Of a stretch of 64,000 nt of DNA, positions 36,064 to 43,641 are shown in pieces. The position numbers were made by a program, and so were the translations under genes. Every line of letters begins with the position of its first letter. Position 1 is the first letter of the stretch. The notes beneath the pieces are model-generated. The model was not told where the DNA came from. It ran no database searches and saw only the letters and a program-made list of their open reading frames with translations. The stretch covers positions 1 through 64,000 of the forward strand of contig NZ_BDAX01000016.1 in NCBI RefSeq assembly GCF_001612665.1, read 5' to 3'. The stretch is from Nocardia alba NBRC 108234 (GTDB taxonomy: Bacteria; Actinomycetota; Actinomycetes; Mycobacteriales; Mycobacteriaceae).

Positions 36064-36684
36064 GTGAACGCGACCTCGACCCCCGCCCGGCCGACCATCG
36101 GCGTCCTAGCCCTCCAGGGTGACGTGCGTGAACACGTTGCCGCGCTGGAGCATTGCGGGGCCGAGCCGGTGCTCGTGCGGCGGGAGTCGGAGTTGGCGGC
36201 GGTCGACGGGCTGGTGCTGCCCGGTGGCGAGTCGACCGCGATCTCCAAGCTGCTGCAGGCGTTCGACCTGCTGGAACCGTTGCGGGCGCGGCTGCGCGAC
36301 GGGCTGCCCGCGTTCGGATCCTGCGCGGGCATGATCCTGCTCGCCTCGGAGGTCCTCGACACCAGGGCCGACGCCCAGCACCTGTCCGGTATCGATATGA
36401 CGGTGCGGCGCAACGCGTTCGGTCGGCAGGTCGATTCCTTCGAGACCGACCTGGACTTCACCGGCCTCGACACGCCCGTGCGCGCGGTGTTCATTCGCGC
36501 GCCGTGGGTGGAGCGGGTGGGTGACGGTGTCGACGTGCTGGCACGGGTGCCGCACGGGCCCGCGCAGGGCCGCATCGTGGCTGCCAGGCAGGGCAACGTG
36601 GTGGCGACCTCGTTCCACCCCGAGGTGACCGGTGATCTCCGGGTGCACGAACTGTTCGTCGACCTCGTTCGCGCGGCGCGATAA
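36064..36684 (+). CDS. pdxT: Pyridoxal 5'-phosphate synthase, glutaminase subunit
   Basis: A class I glutamine amidotransferase, 206 residues, that releases ammonia for PdxS. Seen: the oxyanion PGGEST, nucleophile Cys87 in GSCAGM, and His185/Glu187 in FHPE, a complete triad. GTG start. It is placed between tesB and yebC, in the mycobacterial order. Confidence 0.95.
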   Translation: MNATSTPARPTIGVLALQGDVREHVAALEHCGAEPVLVRRESELAAVDGLVLPGGESTAISKLLQAFDLLEPLRARLRDGLPAFGSCAGMILLASEVLDTRADAQHLSGIDMTVRRNAFGRQVDSFETDLDFTGLDTPVRAVFIRAPWVERVGDGVDVLARVPHGPAQGRIVAARQGNVVATSFHPEVTGDLRVHELFVDLVRAAR

Positions 36685-36776
36685 AGCCCGCGTCGGCGGG
36701 CGTCGCGGACGGTGAGTAGGCTGGATCGAGCTTGTCCGCCCGGGCAGACGCGCAACCGACTTGAAGGAAGTAGGGC

Positions 36777-37532
36777 ATGAGCGGCCACTCCAAATGGGCC
36801 ACCACCAAGCACAAGAAGGCGGGAATCGACGCCAAGCGCGGCAAACTCTTCGCCAAGCTGATCAAGAACATCGAGGTGGCGGCCCGCACTGGTGGTAGTG
36901 ACCCTGCGGGCAATCCGACGCTGTTCGACGCCATCCAGAAGGCGAAGAAGACATCGGTCCCCAACGACAACATCGAGCGCGCCCGCAAGCGCGGCGGTGG
37001 TGAAGAGGCCGGCGGTGCCGACTGGCAGACGATCATGTACGAGGGCTACGGGCCCAACGGTGTCGCCGTGCTGATCGAGTGCCTCACCGACAACCGCAAC
37101 CGCGCCGCGGGCGAGGTCCGGCTGGCGATGACCCGCAACGGCGGCAACATGGCCGATCCGGGTTCGGTGTCGTATCTGTTCGCTCGCAAGGGTGTGGTGA
37201 CCCTCGAGAAGAACGGTCTGTCCGAGGACGACGTCCTCGAGACGGTCCTCGACGCGGGCGCCGAAGACGTCAACGACCACGGTGATGTCTTCGAGATCAT
37301 CTCCGAGCCCGGCGATCTGATCGCGGTGCGCTCGGCCCTGCAGGCCGCGAACATCGACTACGACTCCGCCGAGTCCGGTTTCCAGGCCTCGGTATCGGTC
37401 GCGGTCGACGCCGAGGGCGCTCGCAAGGTGTTCAAGCTGGTCGACGCGCTCGAGGACAGCGACGATGTGCAGAACGTGTACACCAATGTCGACATCTCCG
37501 ACGAGGTCGCCGCGGAACTCGACGACGAGTAG
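36777..37532 (+). CDS. yebC: YebC/PmpR-family regulatory/translation factor
   Basis: A 251-residue TACO1/YebC protein. Seen: the start MSGHSKWATTKHKK and the block KAKKTSVPNDNIERARKRGG, both diagnostic. YebC-family members act as transcription regulators or help ribosomes through stalling sequences. In actinobacteria it commonly sits upstream of ruvCAB; here the repeat-protein operon is inserted between. AAGGAAG precedes the ATG. Confidence 0.96.
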   Translation: MSGHSKWATTKHKKAGIDAKRGKLFAKLIKNIEVAARTGGSDPAGNPTLFDAIQKAKKTSVPNDNIERARKRGGGEEAGGADWQTIMYEGYGPNGVAVLIECLTDNRNRAAGEVRLAMTRNGGNMADPGSVSYLFARKGVVTLEKNGLSEDDVLETVLDAGAEDVNDHGDVFEIISEPGDLIAVRSALQAANIDYDSAESGFQASVSVAVDAEGARKVFKLVDALEDSDDVQNVYTNVDISDEVAAELDDE

Positions 37533-37548
37533 TTCCCCCCGCCCGTCG

Positions 37549-37582
37549 AACCGCCCCGGCCATGCATTCGGCTGGGGCGGTT
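37549..37582. terminator. Bidirectional terminator between yebC and the SRPBCC gene
   Basis: A 13-bp stem (37549-37561 with 37570-37582, one G-T pair) with an 8-base loop lies between two convergent genes. Confidence 0.8.
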
Positions 37583-37592
37583 CACGTTCGGG

Positions 37593-38093
37593 CTAGGACG
37601 CGCGCTGCTGGTAGTAGCTCGCCATCGACGGGTAGTAGTCGGCGAAATCGGGACGGTCGGTGTGCGTGCTCGCGGCGACGAACATATCCGCGTAGTACTC
37701 CCAGCCCGGACCGATCTGCGGGATCTCCGTCAGCTGATACTCCGAGGTCAGGTGGTGGACCAGGCGCAGTTCGGTGGTCGGTCCGGTGTCGAGCAGGGTC
37801 ACCTCGAGCCGCCACACGCCGATCTGGTCGGTCGAGGAAACGCCGAGGTGGATCGGTGGGGTGCAGTCGTCGATGTGCATCGACGACCACGGCTCGCCCT
37901 CCTCGAACCGCATCTGCACCCGAATCGTGTTGCCGGTGCCCGCGTCACCCTCCCAGGTGCCGTACCAGCTCGAGGTCAGATGCGGGTCGGTCAACCGCGC
38001 CCACACCTCCTCGATCGGCAACCCCAGCGACCGGGTGATCACCAGATCCCGTCCGTCGGGCGTCGGCACGACGTCACCGGTGGGTACGGCCAT
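37593..38093 (-). CDS. SRPBCC/AHSA1-family protein
   Basis: A 166-residue START-like hydrophobic-pocket protein. Seen: the N-terminal IEEVWARLTDPHLTSSWYG and strand pattern with QMRFEEGEPWSSM and TELRLVHHLTS, typical of the AHSA1/polyketide-cyclase-like family. The ligand is unknown. ATG 38093 has GAGGAG nine bases upstream; longer upstream reading has no ribosome-binding site. Confidence 0.82.
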   Translation of the reverse strand: MAVPTGDVVPTPDGRDLVITRSLGLPIEEVWARLTDPHLTSSWYGTWEGDAGTGNTIRVQMRFEEGEPWSSMHIDDCTPPIHLGVSSTDQIGVWRLEVTLLDTGPTTELRLVHHLTSEYQLTEIPQIGPGWEYYADMFVAASTHTDRPDFADYYPSMASYYQQRAS

Positions 38094-38236
38094 GTGGGGT
38101 TCTCCTCGTCTCGGACGGACCGACCATCTCTGCGCACTCGACGGTACCCGGGGACGACGTCGACACCCCGGCACACTGAGGAACACGACGCGAATCGAGA
38201 CAGTTTCGGGCAGCGGTGGGGGGCTGAAGAAATAGC

Positions 38237-38264
38237 AGGCGGGCCCACCTCGGTGGGCCCGCCT
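38237..38264 (-). terminator. Terminator of the repeat-protein/LGFP operon
   Basis: A near-perfect 13-bp inverted repeat AGGCGGGCCCACC / GGTGGGCCCGCCT with a very short loop, 12 bp beyond the stop of the glycine-rich gene. Confidence 0.85.
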
Positions 38265-38276
38265 TCGATACCGAAT

Positions 38277-38543
38277 TCACACGGGGGTTGTCGTTTTCCG
38301 GTTTCCGACCATCAGGCCGACAAGCGTTGTCAGCACCGCGCCGACCGCGCCGCCGCCGCCCACTTGGCCGATTATCTGAGCCATATCCAGGCCACTACTG
38401 GTGGTCGCCTGGATGATTCCGCCGGTGATACCGCCGCCGACGGCTCCGGCCGCGGAATTGGTCGCGACGTTGAGTCCCGGTTTGCCGATACCGGCGATAT
38501 TCCCGCCGACGAGCCCGCCGAGTAGACCGAGCAGCCATTCCAT
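38277..38543 (-). CDS. Small glycine-rich membrane protein
   Basis: An 88-residue hydrophobic protein: MEWLLGLLGGLVGGNIAG at the start, then glycine-rich stretches (GAVGGGITGGI, GQVGGGGAVGAVL) and a final TM-like segment ending NRKTTTPV. This resembles a widespread family of short Gly-zipper membrane proteins of unknown function. AAGGAG precedes the ATG. It begins 11 bp after the LGFP gene, so they are one operon. Gly-zipper segments suggest oligomerisation in the membrane. Confidence 0.82.
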   Translation of the reverse strand: MEWLLGLLGGLVGGNIAGIGKPGLNVATNSAAGAVGGGITGGIIQATTSSGLDMAQIIGQVGGGGAVGAVLTTLVGLMVGNRKTTTPV

Positions 38544-38554
38544 GATGTCTCCTT

Positions 38555-39742
38555 CTATCGGTACGGGTCGCTCTTGTCATCGGAACTGCGCTGATTCGCG
38601 CCGATCGCATTGTTCTCGTAGACGACGTCCAATTCACCGGCCGCCTCGATATCGTGGCGATCGATCAACGGAGCGGCTTTGCGGTCCATCGGCGCGTGGA
38701 CGGCGTCCGCTCGCAGCGGCCGTCCGGTGTCGGGGCTGATCCCCGCTGTGGTTGCCCGGGGCGGGGCGGGCATCCGCGGCGGCGCGACGGGTGCTGCCTT
38801 CGGTGTCGCGGGCCGATCGAGTCGAGGACGGGTCACCGGCTCGACCTTGGGTGCCACCGACCCACGGGCGTGGGCGGGCGAGGTAGCCGTGGCGGTGTGC
38901 CGACGGCGACCGACCATCGCCATGAGCCCGCCCGCGGCGGCGGCGATAGCCAAGCCTATCGGCAGGCCCCACCATCTGTTGATGCCGGAATCGTCAGCGG
39001 CAACGGGTGTGTCGGCCTCCGGTAGCGCCACGGGTGCTGGTCCTTCCACATTCGGTGCGGCAGCGCTGAATCCGGGCAGCGTGGCAGCGAGCGCGGCAGG
39101 CACGGTGGCGAGTCCAGCGGCCTGCGACCAGCTGATCTCGGTGCCCGCGGGCCCGGTGAACGCACCCGTGTCCACGCCGTTGGCCGACACCATGTCCGCG
39201 GTGGGGTAGCCGAACGGGCCACTGATGTCGCCGCTGGAGCGCCACGCTTGCAAAACCGGACCCCTGACCACCCAGGCGCTCGATGCCGGGTTCCAATAGA
39301 TCGCGGCACCGCCCGGCGCGGCGAAATCATTGAATCGGCCGACGCCGTCGCTGGTCGCCGATTCGTCGTTCGTCGGGTACCCGAGCGAGCCTTCCGGACC
39401 GCCGAGGGCACGATAGCGGTCGCCGATACCGCCGTACATCACCTTCGCGCCGGTGCTCGGCGAGTAGTAGATGTAACCGCCGGTGTAGGCGCGCTCGGCG
39501 CCGCCGCTGAGCTCGGTGGCGCCGCCGACCGGTTGGCCCAGCAGCGAACCGGCGCCACCGAAAGCCTCGTAGCGGCTGTCGATCGCGGCGACCGCGTCCT
39601 GGCTCGGCTGGGCGAGCGCGCCGGGGATCGGCGCGAACAAACCGAACGCCAGCACCGCGGCCGATCCACCGATCGCGGCCGGCTTGGTGAAGCGCCGTTT
39701 CCTCGCCGATCGATGCCGTAGGTAGTGCGCAGGTGTACTCAT
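38555..39742 (-). CDS. LGFP-repeat cell-wall protein with a single TM and cytosolic tail
   Basis: A 395-residue protein predicted to span the membrane once with its repeats outside. A basic, hydrophobic signal peptide ends at ALAQ (about 44). Residues 46-215 hold roughly three to four LGFP repeats (SLLGQPVGGATEL, SLGYPTNDES, PFGYPTADM, with IYYSP/IYWNP strands). A TM helix spans 257-278, then RRRH and a 115-residue Pro/Ala/Arg-rich tail. LGFP repeats bind the mycolated wall in corynebacterial proteins. ATG 39742 has AGAGG upstream. It lies 65 bp after the repeat-protein gene; the pair could link wall and cytoplasm. Confidence 0.85.
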   Translation of the reverse strand: MSTPAHYLRHRSARKRRFTKPAAIGGSAAVLAFGLFAPIPGALAQPSQDAVAAIDSRYEAFGGAGSLLGQPVGGATELSGGAERAYTGGYIYYSPSTGAKVMYGGIGDRYRALGGPEGSLGYPTNDESATSDGVGRFNDFAAPGGAAIYWNPASSAWVVRGPVLQAWRSSGDISGPFGYPTADMVSANGVDTGAFTGPAGTEISWSQAAGLATVPAALAATLPGFSAAAPNVEGPAPVALPEADTPVAADDSGINRWWGLPIGLAIAAAAGGLMAMVGRRRHTATATSPAHARGSVAPKVEPVTRPRLDRPATPKAAPVAPPRMPAPPRATTAGISPDTGRPLRADAVHAPMDRKAAPLIDRHDIEAAGELDVVYENNAIGANQRSSDDKSDPYR

Positions 39743-39807
39743 TTCACAAACACCTCTTCCAGAGTTGCCGCCGTAGCGGACGAAACCTCGAATCGACAAA
39801 TCCACGA

Positions 39808-41913
39808 TCAGCGACGGTGACGACGGTTCTTCTTGTCGTCGCGGTGCGCGCCCGGCGACTTGTCGCCGCCGGCGATGTTGTCGGCCGGATGCAGACCGGT
39901 GTCGCGCTCGACCCACTCCGTCCGAGCTGCCTGCTGGTCGCCGACATAGATCGGGTGCGCCTGCGATGCCTCGGCGGCCGCTTCGTGCACAACGGTGGAG
40001 GTCGTATCGCCGTAGTGTTCGACGACTCGCTCGACCGGCCGCTCGATGTACTTGTGCACGATCACCGGCTTCTCGACCACGACTTCGACGATCTTCTCGA
40101 CCGGCTTCTCGACGATTCGCTCCACGTCCTTGTAGACCGGGCGCTCCACGATCCGCTCGACGACCGTCTCGACGGGATGTTCGACCACCCGCTCCTCGAC
40201 GATCTCGACGTCCTTGTGCACGACCTTCTCGACCAGAATCGGGGTATGGACGGTCTTTTCGAGGACCACCTCGACCGGCTTGTCTATGACCTTCTCGACG
40301 ATCGTCGGACGCTCGATGACCGTCTCGACCACGCGGTCGACCGGCTTGTCGACGATGTTCTCGATGATGTTCGGGGTCTCGACGACCCGGTTCACCACCC
40401 TGTCGACCGGCTTCTCGACGACGTTCTCGACCACGTGCGGCTTCTCCACGACCTTCTTGACGATGCGGTCGACGACCTTCTCGATCACCTTCTCGATGAT
40501 GTTGGGGTTCTCCACGATCCGCGGCACCGGGCGGTCGACGGGCTTGTCGACGACCTGCTCGATGATGTTGGGCTTCTCCACGATCCGCGACACCGGGCGA
40601 TCGACGATCTTCTCGATGATGTTCTCGATGACGTTGACCTTCTCGACCATCTTCTGCACCACGCGGTCGACCGGCTTGTCGACGGTCTGCTCGATGATGT
40701 TGGGCTGCTCCACAACCCGGTTCACCACGCGGTCGACGGGCTTCTCGACCACCTTCTCGACAAGGACGGGCTTCTCGACCACCTTCTCGACCACCCGGTC
40801 GACGGGCTTCTCGACGACCTTTTCGATGATGTTGGGCTTCTCGATGATCTTCTCGACCACGCGGTCGACGATCTTCTCGACCGGCTTGTGCACGATCTTC
40901 TCGACGACCACCTCGCGTGGTACCTCGACGGTCTTGATGACCGGCTTCTCCACGACGACCTCGACGATCTTCTCGACCGGCTTCTCCACGGTCTTGTAGA
41001 CGATCTTCTCGACCGGAACCTCGATGATCTTCTCGACGATCTTCTCCACCGGCTTCTCGACGACCCGTTCGACGATCTTGTCCACCGGCTTCTCGACCAC
41101 CCGTTCGACGATGCGCTGCACGGGGATCTCGACGACCTTGTCGACCACCGAGACGATCGGCTGCTCGATGCGGCGTTCGACGTCGACCGGCTTGTCGACC
41201 ACGTTGTCGCGAATGTCGACGATCAGGTTCTCGACCAGACGCTGCACCTCGGTCGGCTTGGTCTGGACCTGGTCGACGACGGTGACCACCAGCTTCTCCA
41301 CGAGCCGCTGGACCTCGACGGGCTTGTCGGTGATCTTGTCGACGATGGTGACCACCGGGTGCTCGACATTGCGCCGTACATCGACCGGCTTGTCGGTGAC
41401 GTTGTCGACGATGTTGACGATCGGGTGCTCGACCAGACGGTGGACATCGACGAATTTGTCGACGATGTCATCGACGATCGTGACCACGGGCTTCTCGACC
41501 CGTCGCGGAACGTTCACCGGCATGTCGATGATGTCGTCGACAAGCTTGACCCGGGGCTGCTCGACGAGGCGATTGATGGTCACCGGCTTGTCGACGACAT
41601 CGTCGTGGACGGTGACGACCGGGTGCTCGACGAGCCGATCGACCCGGACGGCCCGGTCTTCGACCTTGTCGACGACGGTGACCACCGGGTGTTCGACCAA
41701 GCGCGATACCCGGGCGGGCTTGTCGACCACGTTGTCGACGGTGTCCACCACCAGGCGTTCGATCAGGCGCTCCATCGTCACCGGTTTGTCGACGATGGTC
41801 TCGACCGGCCTTTCGACCAGGCGCTCTACGGTGTACGGGTGGTCGACTACTTTGTTCGCTACTCCGAATTTCTCGCCTCTCGATCGAGGATTCCGATTAT
41901 CAGATGTCGCCAT
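39808..41913 (-). CDS. Giant Val/Pro/Glu/Lys repeat protein, alveolin/articulin-like
   Basis: A 701-residue protein with no signal peptide, TM segment or Cys and one Trp. Residues 26-633 are tandem repeats. From 44 to 263 there are ten 22-residue units such as PVDVRRNVEH + PVVTIVDKITDK. From 264 to 323 there are five 12-residue units (PVEKIVEKIIEV type). From 344 to 625 units alternate 10 and 12 residues (PNIIEKVVEK, PVDRVVEKVVEK). Pro marks each unit start, Val/Ile alternates with E/K/R/D. This is strikingly like the EKIVEVP repeats of protist alveolins and the VPV repeats of articulins, which form membrane-skeleton filaments. A basic tail ends DDKKNRRHRR. ATG has CTGGAGG upstream. A filamentous or scaffold role is inferred; convergence is possible. 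Confidence 0.88.
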   Translation of the reverse strand: MATSDNRNPRSRGEKFGVANKVVDHPYTVERLVERPVETIVDKPVTMERLIERLVVDTVDNVVDKPARVSRLVEHPVVTVVDKVEDRAVRVDRLVEHPVVTVHDDVVDKPVTINRLVEQPRVKLVDDIIDMPVNVPRRVEKPVVTIVDDIVDKFVDVHRLVEHPIVNIVDNVTDKPVDVRRNVEHPVVTIVDKITDKPVEVQRLVEKLVVTVVDQVQTKPTEVQRLVENLIVDIRDNVVDKPVDVERRIEQPIVSVVDKVVEIPVQRIVERVVEKPVDKIVERVVEKPVEKIVEKIIEVPVEKIVYKTVEKPVEKIVEVVVEKPVIKTVEVPREVVVEKIVHKPVEKIVDRVVEKIIEKPNIIEKVVEKPVDRVVEKVVEKPVLVEKVVEKPVDRVVNRVVEQPNIIEQTVDKPVDRVVQKMVEKVNVIENIIEKIVDRPVSRIVEKPNIIEQVVDKPVDRPVPRIVENPNIIEKVIEKVVDRIVKKVVEKPHVVENVVEKPVDRVVNRVVETPNIIENIVDKPVDRVVETVIERPTIVEKVIDKPVEVVLEKTVHTPILVEKVVHKDVEIVEERVVEHPVETVVERIVERPVYKDVERIVEKPVEKIVEVVVEKPVIVHKYIERPVERVVEHYGDTTSTVVHEAAAEASQAHPIYVGDQQAARTEWVERDTGLHPADNIAGGDKSPGAHRDDKKNRRHRR
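40015..41838 (-). repeat. Coding repeats of the alveolin-like protein
   Basis: About 1.8 kb of degenerate in-frame repeats, 36-nt and 30-nt subunits adding to 66 nt, dense in GTCGAGAAG- and GTCGACAAG-like words. The units differ at the nucleotide level more than at the protein level, so the repeat is held by selection on protein rather than being a fresh expansion. The skewed words also keep the opposite strand open. Confidence 0.88.
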
Positions 41914-42471
41914 GACGCCTCCAGATATTTCACTAGTTCCACAGGCAATGAATCTGTGCCCGGCACCTTCGAGGCGAACGAATTCCGGTCATGCAGCGCC
42001 GCGAAAGCACTCCTGCCTATCCAGACTCGCACTCCGAGGTCGACGCTGGCGAGTTGACGCCCGAACACGAATTGATTTCATTAGCGTCAAATATCGCCGA
42101 GCAGGTGTGTCATTGTCCCTGTCGGTCCGCGTAGAGTTTTTCCGCGTTTTGTGAATTCCTGACATCCACTCGAATATTCGCGATTCGACGACATATTCGG
42201 CTCGATGTCACGAATGCGCATACGCGCAGGGCGATATCGGGCGGAGATCGCGGTTCAACGTACCGATGATCACTGTGCCGGATACGGCCGATTCGGACAT
42301 CCGATCTCTACACGGTCGAGGTCGACGGTCGGTGGGAGTTGGGGCGGGGCAAGGCCTCCGGTGCTGCGTGGTTCGCCGCCGGGCCGACGTGAGCTCGTGT
42401 CGTTGGTCGGCCGGAATCGGGGGATGCTCTAGACTTTCGAACAACTGTTCGTGTCTTCGAAGGGGTGGCCG
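41914..42471. other. 558-bp divergent intergenic region
   Basis: It separates the repeat-protein operon (minus) from ruvCAB (plus). The middle part (about 42060-42200) is clearly less GC-rich than its surroundings, as expected of promoters. The only specific element I can identify is the LexA box at 42437. No credible gene is seen; short open frames lack ribosome-binding sites and typical codon use. Confidence 0.6.
42437..42452 (+). promoter_or_regulatory. LexA (SOS) box upstream of ruvC
   Basis: TCGAACAACTGTTCGT matches the actinobacterial SOS consensus TCGAAC-N4-GTTCGA at all but the last base. It ends 19 bp before the ruvC start. LexA repression of ruvCAB is known in mycobacteria, so DNA-damage induction is expected here. 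Confidence 0.85.
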
Positions 42472-43041
42472 GTGCGGGTGATGGGCGTCGATCCGGGGCT
42501 TACCCGGTGCGGGCTCAGCATGGTGGACAGCGGACCGGGCCGAAAGGTGGTCGCCCTCGATGTGGGGGTGGTGCGGACCCCGCCGGACGCCGAGCTGGCG
42601 CTGCGGTTGATGGCTGTCGCCGATGCCGCCGAGGAGTGGATGGATACGCATCGGCCCGAAGCGGTCGCGATCGAGCGGGTGTTCGCGCAGCACAATGTGC
42701 GCACCGCGATGGGGACCGCGCAGGCAGGCGGGGTGATCGCGCTGGCCGCGGCACGGCGCGGGATCCGGGTGGCGTTCCATACCCCCAGCGAGGTGAAGGC
42801 GGCTGTCACCGGTAACGGGACGGCCGATAAAGCACAGGTCACCGCGATGGTGACAAGGATTCTCGGCTTGCGGGTCGCGCCGAAACCGGCCGATGCCGCC
42901 GACGCGCTCGCACTGGCGATCTGCCATTGTTGGCGGGCGCCGCTACTGGACCGGATGGCGGCCGCGCAGGCGCAGGCGGACGAGATCCGCCGCCGCTACG
43001 AACAACGGCTCGCCGAACAACGGAAGGTGGTACGCGGGTGA
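42472..43041 (+). CDS. ruvC: Holliday junction endonuclease RuvC
   Basis: Resolves Holliday junctions with RuvAB. Its 189 residues begin VRVMGVDPGLTRCG with the first catalytic Asp (7), then AIERVFAQHN (Glu) and PADAADALALAICH (C-terminal Asp pair). GTG 42472 is chosen because the RuvC N terminus starts there and AGGGG precedes it; GTG 42451 would lie inside the LexA box. It overlaps ruvA by 4 bp. Confidence 0.97.
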   Translation: MRVMGVDPGLTRCGLSMVDSGPGRKVVALDVGVVRTPPDAELALRLMAVADAAEEWMDTHRPEAVAIERVFAQHNVRTAMGTAQAGGVIALAAARRGIRVAFHTPSEVKAAVTGNGTADKAQVTAMVTRILGLRVAPKPADAADALALAICHCWRAPLLDRMAAAQAQADEIRRRYEQRLAEQRKVVRG

Positions 43042-43637
43042 TCGCGTCGGTACGCGGGGAGGTACTCGAGATCGCGCTCGATCACGTGGTGATCGAGGCC
43101 GCGGGCGTGGGGTATCGCCTCAACGCCACCCCGGCCACCCTCGCCGGGCTCACCCGCGGCGAACAGACCCGCCTCTACACCGCGATGATCGTGCGCGAGG
43201 ACTCGATGACCCTGTTCGGGTTCGCCGATACCGAAGCGCGCGAACTGTTCGGACTGTTGCAGACCGTGTCCGGCGTCGGCCCACGCCTGGCGATGGCGGT
43301 GCTCGCCGTGCTCGAACCCGAAGCCTTGCGAAAAGCGTTGGCCGAGAGCAATGTCGCCGCCCTCACCCGGGTTCCCGGCATCGGCAAGCGCGGCGCCGAG
43401 CGGATGGTCGTCGAACTGCGCGACAAGGTGGACCAGGTGGCCGTGCCCACCGGTCCGCCCGGCGCGCACACGCCGAGTACGCCGGTGCGCGAACAGGTCT
43501 GCGAAGCGCTCATCGGGCTCGGCTTCCCGGCGAAGCAGGCCGAACAGGCCGTCGACACCGTTCTCGCCGACCAGACCGCCGCCACCACCTCGGTGGCGTT
43601 GCGCGCGGCGCTCAACCTGCTCGGCAAGAACAGGTAG
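43038..43637 (+). CDS. ruvA: Holliday junction DNA-binding protein RuvA
   Basis: A 199-residue tetramer-forming protein that binds the junction and loads RuvB. Seen: the start MIASVRGEV (GTG-initiated), two helix-hairpin-helix motifs (VSGVGPRLAM, VPGIGKRGAERM) and the C-terminal RuvB-contacting domain after a Pro/Gly linker (EALIGLGFPAKQAEQAV). The start overlaps the ruvC stop (GTGA). Confidence 0.97.
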   Translation: MIASVRGEVLEIALDHVVIEAAGVGYRLNATPATLAGLTRGEQTRLYTAMIVREDSMTLFGFADTEARELFGLLQTVSGVGPRLAMAVLAVLEPEALRKALAESNVAALTRVPGIGKRGAERMVVELRDKVDQVAVPTGPPGAHTPSTPVREQVCEALIGLGFPAKQAEQAVDTVLADQTAATTSVALRAALNLLGKNR

Positions 43638-43641
43638 CGGC

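Noticed and set aside
40015..41838. CRISPR-like repetitive array
   Set aside because: Repeats are degenerate, 30/36 nt, in frame and without unique spacers of constant length; they encode a protein repeat.
39733..42057. A 774-residue plus-strand reading frame rich in Asp/Leu/Val repeats
   Set aside because: It is the opposite strand of the alveolin-like gene; the skewed repeat words keep it open. No suitable ribosome-binding site, and the minus-strand frame has a good one plus operon context.
42205..42432. Short plus-strand frame upstream of ruvC
   Set aside because: No ribosome-binding site, no recognisable protein features; sits in the divergent promoter region.
42451..42471. Upstream GTG start for ruvC
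   Set aside because: It would lie within the LexA box and add seven residues not found in RuvC proteins; GTG 42472 has AGGGG upstream.
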